In this document: positions 1-5,756 of the stretch, one piece after another
How the letters are laid out: the number at the start of each line of letters is the position of its first letter
Numbering within the stretch: position 1 is the stretch's first letter
Source of the DNA: CAYMDJ01 sp964537525
GTDB taxonomy: Archaea; Aenigmatarchaeota; Aenigmatarchaeia; QMZP01
Length of the DNA: 8,506 nt
Assembly (NCBI GenBank): GCA_964537525.1
Contig: CAZIAB010000035.1
Span: forward strand, 1 to 8,506
Direction: 5' to 3'
Notes under the pieces: model-generated
The model's database searches: none
What the model saw: the letters and a program-made list of their open reading frames with translations, nothing else
Told to the model about the DNA's origin: nothing
Translations under genes and position numbers: made by a program

Positions 1-7
1 AACGGGA

Positions 8-1162
8 ATGATAAGGGGGCTGGAGCATGAGGAGAGGGTGATAAACAACCTCATGATCAGCCTCCAGAAGAACTACTTCGTAAAGAAGAGTATAGGAAAG
101 GAGACCTATCTGGGCTCGATGGAAGACTACCGGACGCGGATTGCCGGGATAAGGAGGCTCAAGGATTCGCTGAAGGCAAGGAGGCTCAGGGGAGACCCCC
201 TCAGCAGGCTCAGGATGGAAAAGAGCGACATAATCAGGTTCATGAAAGAAACCCAGATAGGGTATCTTGACAGGGGAGATATGGGCAGGGGTCTCTATGA
301 AACCATAATGAAGAGGATGAAGGAGGAGCTTGCCGAGGTCGAGAGCAGCATGGACATTGCATCGAGGAAGAGGAAGGGCTCGTGCCGGCTTCTGGTATTC
401 TCCCTGATGATTCTGCTCCTCCTTACGCCGCTTGCGGCTGCGCAGGTAACAGAGGAATATGCTGCAGGAGAGATATCAAGCGCCGGGCAGGCCATATGGG
501 AGATGATGGACGCGGGATTCGGCACGTCCTATGCGAACGACACCCTGGCAGAGGCGAACATAATGCTGGGCAGGGGGGAATATGCAGCCTCTGCCTCACT
601 TGCGAGGGATGTCTGGAACATAAGGAACGCGGCGTTCGATGCAGACTCCCTGATAGACCTGGCAGAGGAGAGCGTTTACACCGCCTCCCTTGAGGGGATA
701 GACACGTCACATGCAAGGTGGATGATTGACGAAGGTATCCTCCTTTTCGGTTCAGAGAACTACCTCGAGAGCAGGGAAAGGCTGCAGGGAGCGATAGAAC
801 TCGTTGAGAAGATGAGGTCAGAGGCCGCCCTTGAGCAGAGCCTGAGCTCGACCATGCTTACTGGCATCGCCGCATTCGCAGCAGAAAACTGGATTTTCCT
901 GGTTTCCGGCCTTCTTGGAGCAACAGTGGTTGCCGTCTTCGCTTTTAGGAGGAGGAAAATATCCGGAATTAAGGGGAAGCTGAAGGACCTTGAGGATGAA
1001 ATGAAGTCCCTGGGCAGGATGATGAAGCTCGCCCAGGACAGGTATTTCCGGCTGAATTCGCTGGGCAAGCTCGATTATGAAATAAGCATGGAGAGGTACA
1101 GGAAGAGGTCCGCCTTCCTCGAGAAGGAAATAATGGCGATGAAGCAGCAGCTGAAGGCCTGA
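8..1162 (+). CDS. Two-helix membrane protein with TPR-like outer domain and repeated cytoplasmic motif (probably 5' partial)
   Basis: I do not recognise a named family. From the ATG at 8 the product is 384 residues: a charged helical region (1-125), a hydrophobic segment (about 127-145) preceded by SRKRKGSCR and ending in LAAAQ, an acidic helical domain (about 147-290), a second hydrophobic segment (about 295-313) followed by RRRK, and a charged coiled-coil-like tail. The positive-inside rule puts both ends in the cytoplasm and the middle domain outside. The middle domain holds two TPR-like units 60 residues apart (from G170 and G230). The cytoplasmic parts hold three copies of one motif (about 8-48, 71-111, 331-371). 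The frame stays open to the window edge and no ribosome binding site is visible, so the gene may begin upstream. Alternatively translation could start at M115 (base 350), giving a signal-peptide protein. It could be a cell-envelope sensor or scaffold, but that is a guess. It ends 19 bp from the convergent minD. Confidence 0.75.
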   Translation: MIRGLEHEERVINNLMISLQKNYFVKKSIGKETYLGSMEDYRTRIAGIRRLKDSLKARRLRGDPLSRLRMEKSDIIRFMKETQIGYLDRGDMGRGLYETIMKRMKEELAEVESSMDIASRKRKGSCRLLVFSLMILLLLTPLAAAQVTEEYAAGEISSAGQAIWEMMDAGFGTSYANDTLAEANIMLGRGEYAASASLARDVWNIRNAAFDADSLIDLAEESVYTASLEGIDTSHARWMIDEGILLFGSENYLESRERLQGAIELVEKMRSEAALEQSLSSTMLTGIAAFAAENWIFLVSGLLGATVVAVFAFRRRKISGIKGKLKDLEDEMKSLGRMMKLAQDRYFRLNSLGKLDYEISMERYRKRSAFLEKEIMAMKQQLKA

Positions 1163-1181
1163 CTGCGGATATGAGGGTTTT

Positions 1182-1928
1182 CTATCTTCTCAGAATCTGC
1201 TTTATCCTGTGTTTCCTGGGGACCCTGTATTCCTCGCCTATCAGGGAATGCGCTATCTTCATGTAGGCAACCGCCGCAGGTGAGTGCGGCTTGTGGACGA
1301 CCAGCGGGTTCTTCTCGAAGATTGAGCGCTTGACGTTCCTGTCCTCAGGTATCCTTCCTATCACCTTCAGGTCGCACATGTCCTCAATCTCCTCTGTGGA
1401 GAGCTCGTACCTGTCCCTGACCCTGTTCACCACTATCCCGATTGGTTCCTTGCCCATCTCCCTTGCCACCCTTATCACCTTCAGGGCATCCGTTACGGCT
1501 GGTATCTCGGGGTTGGTAACGACTATCAGTTCATCAGCTGCCTTGAGTACCAGCCTCGCGTCCTCCCTGAGGCCGGGAGGAGAATCTATCAATATGACCC
1601 CACCGAGGTCGGCAAGCAGGGACTTGAGCCTGTACGGTGTCGGCGACTTGCTCAGGTATGACAATGATATCGATGCGGGAATGACTTTCAGACCGGATGG
1701 GTGGGTGTAGATGGCGTTCACGACGCTTATGTTCCCGTCAAGGGCGTCCTGTATCCCGAGTGGGAACTGATAGAATCCCAGCTGGAGTCCGAGGTTAGCG
1801 GTTGACAGGTCGGCGTCAACGACCACGACGTCCTTCCCTATGTTGTTGAGCGCCAGGCCCACGTTGGAGACGAACGTGGTCTTTCCCACTCCTCCTTTTC
1901 CAGAAACAACCCCTATGATTTTTTCCAT
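1182..1928 (-). CDS. minD: MinD/ParA-family P-loop ATPase
   Basis: This is a 248-residue deviant-Walker ATPase of the MinD/ParA/Mrp class. The deviant Walker A, KGGVGKTT, is at 11-18 with signature lysine K11 and phosphate-binding K16. The A' motif is around D38/D40 (VVVVDADLSTANLG) and Walker B is ILIDSPPG at 112-119. Such proteins dimerise on ATP and position partners at the membrane or on the nucleoid. Archaea carry several MinD paralogues whose roles are often unknown, and none of the bacterial partners (minC, minE) is visible here. There is no C-terminal CxxC, which argues against the Mrp/NBP35 iron-sulphur carriers. The basic tail (RVPRKHRIKQILRR) could be an amphipathic membrane-targeting helix like that of bacterial MinD. 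The ATG at 1928 lies about 24 bp from a TATA-like box and has no ribosome binding site, suggesting a leaderless mRNA. The family is sure; the cellular role is not. Confidence 0.93.
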   Translation of the reverse strand: MEKIIGVVSGKGGVGKTTFVSNVGLALNNIGKDVVVVDADLSTANLGLQLGFYQFPLGIQDALDGNISVVNAIYTHPSGLKVIPASISLSYLSKSPTPYRLKSLLADLGGVILIDSPPGLREDARLVLKAADELIVVTNPEIPAVTDALKVIRVAREMGKEPIGIVVNRVRDRYELSTEEIEDMCDLKVIGRIPEDRNVKRSIFEKNPLVVHKPHSPAAVAYMKIAHSLIGEEYRVPRKHRIKQILRR

Positions 1929-1947
1929 AAAGCTTAATAGGGGTTAT

Positions 1948-1957
1948 GATATAAAAG
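1948..1957 (-). promoter_or_regulatory. Predicted archaeal TATA box of minD
   Basis: On the minus strand this reads CTTTTATATC, centred about 24 bp upstream of the minD ATG. Archaeal transcription usually starts about 25 bp downstream of the box centre, so the start site would fall at or next to the start codon. No ribosome binding site lies between, which fits a leaderless transcript. Confidence 0.6.
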
Positions 1958-2113
1958 CATTTGTTTGGGTTAGCGAAAAACCCTTTTCGTGTAAAGGCAT
2001 GCCAGCTGGCTGGTATAATCGAGCGTTGTCTTTGCTGACATCTTGCTGCTCCCTGACATCCTCGGGGAAAAGGAATAAGGAATCTCGGATATCCTCTTCC
2101 TTCCGGGGGCTGC

Positions 2114-2123
2114 AATTATATCC
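2114..2123 (+). promoter_or_regulatory. Predicted TATA box of the epimerase-like gene
   Basis: AATTATATCC is centred about 39 bp upstream of the ATG at 2157. A start site 25 bp downstream would leave a 5' leader of about 14 nt and would make the TTG at 2133 too early to be the start codon. The same 39 bp spacing is seen for the HMG-CoA synthase and deacetylase genes. Confidence 0.5.
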
Positions 2124-2156
2124 AGAAGTATCTTGAACCCCCTGGGCCTGATTCTT

Positions 2157-3035
2157 ATGCCCCCGATGAAGTATCTCGTTACAGGTGGGTGCGGGTTCAT
2201 CGGGAGCAATCTAGTCAGGAGTCTCCTCAGTGACGGGCACGAGGTCCTGGTCGCGGACGACCTGTCCACTGGCAGCATTAAGAACATAGGAAACGTCCCT
2301 CTCGTGAAGGATACCAGGGATGCCCTCGACAGAGGGTTTGATGGAATATTCCATCTCGGTATGCCCTCGTCGACCTATATCCTGAGGGGAAAACCGGTGC
2401 TTATTACAAAGGCAATTGATGAGTTCATTGCGCTTCTTGAGTATTGCAGGAACAACAAGGTAAGGATGGTCTATGCATCAAGCTCGTCTGTATATAACGG
2501 CAACGAAACGCCGTTCAGGGAGGACATGGATATATTTCCCAGGGACCTCTACACCGAGATGATTTACTTCATGGAGAGGCTTTCCAGGGTTTATCATGAA
2601 TTGTTCGGGGCGGAGTCGGTTGGTCTCAGGCTGTTCAGCGTTTATGGCGACAATGAGGAAAGCAAGGGGAGGTTTGCGAACCTCATATCTCAGATGGTCT
2701 GGGCAAAGGAGAAAGGAGATGTTTTTGATATATACGAGCCCAAGACTTTGCGGGACTTCATCCACGTGAACGACGTGATAGAGGCCCTCATGAGTTCAAT
2801 GAATTCGCATGTCAGCAGCGGCGTCATTAACATAGGGACAGGGAAGGCTTACAGTATCGGGGATATGGCAAGGCTTATTGGGGTCGATTTCAGGACTGTT
2901 GACAATCCTGTAAAGAATTACGTGGAGAAAACGCACGCGGACACAAGAAAGGCAGAGAATCTCCTGGACTTCAGTGCAAAGACGGACGTAAAGGATTACA
3001 TAAAATCGAAGCTTACTCAACTATCTCGAACTTGA
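2157..3035 (+). CDS. NAD-dependent sugar epimerase/dehydratase-like protein (extended SDR) lacking the catalytic lysine
   Basis: The product has 292 residues and is an extended short-chain dehydrogenase of the NDP-sugar epimerase/dehydratase group. The Rossmann glycine motif GGCGFIG is at 10-16, and the acidic residues at the end of strand 2 (VADDLSTG, D34/D35) favour NAD over NADP. ASSSSVY (about 107-113) matches the catalytic serine region, and RDFIHVNDV (about 199-207) is a family hallmark. The YxxxK motif is degenerate: it reads YTEMI at 132-136, with isoleucine (codon 2562-2564) where lysine is expected, and the flanking residues align without gaps (ERLSRVYHELFG follows). The usual GDG of the substrate loop also seems absent. 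It may therefore be inactive, altered in chemistry, or only a sugar-nucleotide binder. The ATG at 2157 was chosen over a TTG at 2133 because of the TATA box; the ATG at 2166 is an equally good start. The 3' end overlaps the DUF35 gene by 23 bp, convergently. Confidence 0.88.
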   Translation: MPPMKYLVTGGCGFIGSNLVRSLLSDGHEVLVADDLSTGSIKNIGNVPLVKDTRDALDRGFDGIFHLGMPSSTYILRGKPVLITKAIDEFIALLEYCRNNKVRMVYASSSSVYNGNETPFREDMDIFPRDLYTEMIYFMERLSRVYHELFGAESVGLRLFSVYGDNEESKGRFANLISQMVWAKEKGDVFDIYEPKTLRDFIHVNDVIEALMSSMNSHVSSGVINIGTGKAYSIGDMARLIGVDFRTVDNPVKNYVEKTHADTRKAENLLDFSAKTDVKDYIKSKLTQLSRT

Positions 3036-3417
3036 CGCCGTAGTGGATGAGCCCGCCAGGGCCGTCCTCCATGAGCTTCCTGAATACGGGTCTCACCCTC
3101 TTTCCTACCTCGACCCTGTTTATGTCCCCGATGACCTGGCCGGATATGCTGGCACCCTCGTCAAGGTCTACCACTGCGACCGTGTATGGTGTGTAGGATT
3201 CAAACCCCTCCGGGGGGATTCTTATTATGGTGTAGCTGGATATCTTCCCGTTCCCGGAGAATTGGAAGTCCTCTATCCTGCCGCTCCTCCTGCATGCAGG
3301 GCAGAACGTCTTCGGGGGCATGAAGACCTGGCTGCACGTGGTGCACCTGCTGCCGAAGAGCATGTACCTCTGCTTCTGGAGCCTCCAGAACAGCGGGACA
3401 GACGACTTATGGACCAT
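3013..3417 (-). CDS. DUF35 zinc-ribbon/OB-fold protein (thiolase-HMG-CoA synthase scaffold)
   Basis: This 134-residue protein has an N-terminal rubredoxin-like zinc ribbon (C25-x2-C28 and C39-x2-C42) after a short helical lead with LFWRLQKQRYMLFGSRC. An OB-fold of beta strands follows (about 50-134; GKISSYTIIRIPPEGF and YTVAVVDLDEGASISGQV are typical). In archaea this protein bridges acetoacetyl-CoA thiolase and HMG-CoA synthase in one complex, where a shared CoA-binding site lets the intermediate pass between the enzymes. Here it is the third gene of exactly that operon. Its start overlaps the last 11 bases of the thiolase gene, and its ribosome binding site (GAGGAGGA at 3421-3428) lies inside thiolase codons, so translation is probably coupled. 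Length is normal and all four cysteines are present. The end overlaps the convergent epimerase-like gene by 23 bp. Confidence 0.93.
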   Translation of the reverse strand: MVHKSSVPLFWRLQKQRYMLFGSRCTTCSQVFMPPKTFCPACRRSGRIEDFQFSGNGKISSYTIIRIPPEGFESYTPYTVAVVDLDEGASISGQVIGDINRVEVGKRVRPVFRKLMEDGPGGLIHYGVKFEIVE

Positions 3418-4588
3418 TCTTCCTCCTCAGGGCATCCTGGTTGCACAGGATGTTCACGACCGAGGTCGCACCGCTCCCCCCTATATTAAGCGCCATGCCC
3501 GTGCTGGCTCCCTTTACCTGCAGAGGACCATAAGACCCTCTCAACTGCATGACTATGTCCGCAATCTGACGGAGGCCGGTCGCTCCGACCGGATGGCCTA
3601 TCGATTTCAATCCACCCGTGGGGTTTATGGGCTTCTGGCCCTCCCTCCTGATGTGGCCCTCTTCGACGAACCTTCCGCCCTTTCCTTTCTCAACGAAGCC
3701 GACGTCCTCTATCGCGATTATCTCGTTGATGGAGAAGCAGTCATGGACCTCTGCTATGTCTATCCTGTCCGGGGAAAGGCCGGATTCCTCGTACGCCTTC
3801 TTCACGGCGTGCTTCGTTGCCGCAAGCTCTACCATGCTCTTCCTGTCATGGAGGGCCAGCGTGTCGCTCGCCTGGGCAGAGCCCGCTATCCATATGGGGT
3901 TCTCGAACCTCTTCGCAGCCTCCTCTGACGCGAGGATTACCGCCGCTGCCCCGTCGGTTATGGGTGAGCAGTCAAGGAGTGTTAAAGGGTCGGCAATCAT
4001 TGCCGAGTTCAGGACCTGGTCGACCGTTATCTCTCCCCTGAACTGGGCGTTGGGGTTGAGGACGCCGTTCCTGTGGTTGTTGACGGACACCATCGCCAGC
4101 TGCTCCCTTGTCGTCCCGAACTTCTGCATGTGCTTCCTTGCTATCAGGGCGTAGAGCCCTGTGAACGTCAAACCTATGTGCGACTCCCACTCCTGGTCAC
4201 CTGCCCCCATCAGGGTGGCTATGGCATCGGTTCCCTTCAGGTCTGTCATCTTCTCTGCCCCCGCGGCCATGACTATGTCGCTCCTCCCGCTCATTATGTC
4301 ATGCATGGCTGCCCTGAAAGCGAGGGCGCTGGATGCGCATGCGCCCTCCACCCTCGTGGCAGGTATTGGATTGAGGCCTGCCTGCTCCACGGCGAGCGCT
4401 CCGAGATGTTCCTGCCCGATGAACCTTCCTGCAGACATGTTCCCGACATAAAGGGATTTTATGTCCCTTCCCTCGAGCTTGGCGTCATTGAGCGCGAGTA
4501 TGCCTGCCTCTGTCGAGAGCGACCTCAGGGATTTCTCCCAGTGCTCCCCGAATTTTGTATAACCCACTCCAACGACAGCTACCCTCAT
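3407..4588 (-). CDS. Acetoacetyl-CoA thiolase (archaeal type, SCPx-like)
   Basis: This is a 393-residue thiolase that condenses two acetyl-CoA to acetoacetyl-CoA, the first step of the mevalonate pathway. The nucleophilic cysteine is C84 in VEGACASSALAF. The HDCF motif has H282, and GHPVGATG has the catalytic H332. The C-terminal NIGGSGATSVV replaces the CxGGG of bacterial biosynthetic thiolases, as is usual in the archaeal/SCPx-like group. The family's claim on this reaction rests mainly on its partners, since similar thiolases act on other acyl-CoAs. The ATG at 4588 was chosen over an in-frame GTG at 4597 because GAGGTGA (4594-4600) stands at ideal spacing upstream. The GTG lies inside that site and overlaps the stop of the preceding gene. 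HMG-CoA synthase precedes it and DUF35 follows with an 11-base overlap. Confidence 0.94.
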   Translation of the reverse strand: MRVAVVGVGYTKFGEHWEKSLRSLSTEAGILALNDAKLEGRDIKSLYVGNMSAGRFIGQEHLGALAVEQAGLNPIPATRVEGACASSALAFRAAMHDIMSGRSDIVMAAGAEKMTDLKGTDAIATLMGAGDQEWESHIGLTFTGLYALIARKHMQKFGTTREQLAMVSVNNHRNGVLNPNAQFRGEITVDQVLNSAMIADPLTLLDCSPITDGAAAVILASEEAAKRFENPIWIAGSAQASDTLALHDRKSMVELAATKHAVKKAYEESGLSPDRIDIAEVHDCFSINEIIAIEDVGFVEKGKGGRFVEEGHIRREGQKPINPTGGLKSIGHPVGATGLRQIADIVMQLRGSYGPLQVKGASTGMALNIGGSGATSVVNILCNQDALRRKNGP

Positions 4589-4593
4589 CACAA

Positions 4594-4600
4594 TCACCTC
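4594..4600 (-). promoter_or_regulatory. Shine-Dalgarno site of the thiolase gene, containing the HMG-CoA synthase stop codon
   Basis: On the minus strand this reads GAGGTGA, continued by T, an almost full match to the archaeal 16S tail complement GGAGGTGAT. Its TGA is the stop codon of HMG-CoA synthase. The GAGG core is 8 nt from the thiolase ATG at 4588. The arrangement implies translational coupling and decides the thiolase start. Confidence 0.8.
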
Positions 4601-5631
4601 TTGAGCTTACCCCTGAGCTTTGCGTACGTCCCGTAATCTATGTTCTCCTTCCTGTTTATGTAAAAGTCAGTCTTTGGCGCGTTCTCCCTCCTCTCCAGTA
4701 TGCTGTCAGTGACGGTGAAGACGAAGGAATCAGAGCCCGCGCCAGAGCCGTATGAAGTCATGAGAATCCTGTCGCCAGGCTTTGCGACGTCGAGGACGCT
4801 GCTGAGTCCTAAAGGACTCGAGCCAGAGTAGCAGTTGCCAATCTTCCTCACGACGAGACTCTGGTCTATCTGCTCCATGGTGAAGCCGAGTGACTTGGCA
4901 ACGGTTATCGGGAACTTGCCGTTGGGCATGTGGAAGACCGCGTATTTGAAGTCCGGTGGTGAAAGGCCTGTCTTCTCCAGCATCATCTTCGTTGCAGAAG
5001 AGACGTGCTTGAAGTATGCGGGCTTTCCCGTGAACCTTGCCCCGTGCGAGGGATAGTCCTCGTTCTCCCTCCTCCAGAAATCGCTGGTGTCTGTGGTGAA
5101 TGAGCATGTTGCGTCGATGGTTGCGAGCGGGTCATTGCCTATGATGAAAGCCGCGCCTCCGGCCGCTGCGGTGTATTCCAGCGCGTCGCCGGGCCTTCCC
5201 TGCGAGGTGTCCGCGCCAATCGCCATCCCGTACTCTATGAGTCCTGCCTTCACGAGGGCGTATGCAATCTGCATTCCGGCTGTTCCGGCCTTGCACGCGA
5301 ACTCCAGGTCAGCGACCATGAGCTCGTTGGAGAGGCCGAGCGCCTCTGATACCACTGTCCCGCTGGGCTTTACCGTGTATGGGTGGCTCTCGCTCCCTAT
5401 GTAGAGGCATCCGATTTTCTTGGGGTCGATGCCTGCCCTGAGGATGGCGTTCTTTGCAGCCTCCGCTGATATGGTTATGGTATCCTCGTCCGTGTCAGGG
5501 ACGCTCTTCTCGCTTATAACGAGGCCCCTCTTGTAAGCCTCTGCATTCTCCCCCCAAATACGCGTTATCTCCTCAACAGAAATCCGGTACCTGGGCACGT
5601 AAGCGCCATATCCTACAATACCTATGGGCAT
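4594..5631 (-). CDS. mvaS: Hydroxymethylglutaryl-CoA synthase (archaeal)
   Basis: This 345-residue enzyme adds acetyl-CoA to acetoacetyl-CoA to give HMG-CoA, the second step of the mevalonate route to archaeal isoprenoid lipids. The catalytic triad is visible: E81 in IGSESHPYTVKP, the acyl-carrying C113 in LEFACKAGTAG, and H234 in VFHMPNGKFP. The start MPIGIVGYGAYVPRYRI, the GNCYSGSSPLGL segment (about 266-277), the GSGAGSDSF loop (about 296-304) and the YGTYAKLRGKLKR end are all as in archaeal HMG-CoA synthases, and the length is normal. It is the first gene of the operon with thiolase and DUF35, expected to form one channelling complex. The ATG at 5631 was preferred over the adjacent GTG at 5634. 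Only a weak GGTG stands upstream. A TATA-like box lies about 39 bp upstream in the divergent promoter shared with the carbamoyltransferase gene. The symbol is borrowed from the bacterial pathway. Confidence 0.96.
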   Translation of the reverse strand: MPIGIVGYGAYVPRYRISVEEITRIWGENAEAYKRGLVISEKSVPDTDEDTITISAEAAKNAILRAGIDPKKIGCLYIGSESHPYTVKPSGTVVSEALGLSNELMVADLEFACKAGTAGMQIAYALVKAGLIEYGMAIGADTSQGRPGDALEYTAAAGGAAFIIGNDPLATIDATCSFTTDTSDFWRRENEDYPSHGARFTGKPAYFKHVSSATKMMLEKTGLSPPDFKYAVFHMPNGKFPITVAKSLGFTMEQIDQSLVVRKIGNCYSGSSPLGLSSVLDVAKPGDRILMTSYGSGAGSDSFVFTVTDSILERRENAPKTDFYINRKENIDYGTYAKLRGKLKR

Positions 5632-5640
5632 CACAACACC

Positions 5641-5650
5641 ATAAGCTTAT
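5641..5650. repeat. 10-bp perfect palindrome ATAAGCTTAT in the HMG-CoA synthase leader
   Basis: ATAAGCTTAT is its own reverse complement. It lies between the HMG-CoA synthase TATA-like box (5666-5675) and its ATG (5631), covering the expected transcription start near 5645. It could be a small operator or simply AT-rich initiator sequence. Confidence 0.4.
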
Positions 5651-5665
5651 ACTGGGACCAAAAGG

Positions 5666-5675
5666 TTTTTAAATG
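5666..5675 (-). promoter_or_regulatory. Predicted TATA box of the mevalonate operon
   Basis: On the minus strand this reads CATTTAAAAA, centred about 39 bp upstream of the HMG-CoA synthase ATG. Transcription starting about 25 bp downstream would give a leader of about 14 nt. One promoter here would serve all three genes, since no gap between them is large enough for another. Confidence 0.55.
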
Positions 5676-5723
5676 CTCGAACCACACTACGACGAATGCC
5701 ATTTTCTGCCCATGCCGGCAGCC

Positions 5724-5732
5724 AATATATTA
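5724..5732 (+). promoter_or_regulatory. Predicted TATA box of the carbamoyltransferase gene
   Basis: AATATATTA is centred about 29 bp upstream of the ATG at 5757, so transcription would begin only a few bases before the start codon. No ribosome binding site is visible, which suggests a leaderless or near-leaderless mRNA. Its position excludes start codons upstream of it. An 8-bp palindrome, TGCCGGCA (5713-5720), lies just upstream. Confidence 0.55.
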
Positions 5733-5756
5733 ATAGCTGACTGGCATCTATTTCTT

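Noticed and set aside
2133..2156. Eight extra N-terminal codons of the epimerase-like gene from a TTG at 2133
   Set aside because: The TTG lies only about 15 bp from the TATA-like box, upstream of the expected transcription start, and family members begin right at the Rossmann strand.
1970..2287. Minus-strand frame across the minD/epimerase intergenic region
   Set aside because: It covers the start of the epimerase-like gene and both divergent promoters, and the product shows no family features.
3320..3928. Plus-strand open frame of about 200 codons opposite thiolase and DUF35
   Set aside because: It lies antisense to two genes with intact catalytic and zinc-binding motifs, and its product has no recognisable features.
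5673..5756. Upstream starts of the carbamoyltransferase at 5673 or 5712
   Set aside because: Both lie before the TATA-like box at 5724-5732, and the added residues have no counterpart in the family; MSKTILSVHDGH at 5757 is the normal beginning.
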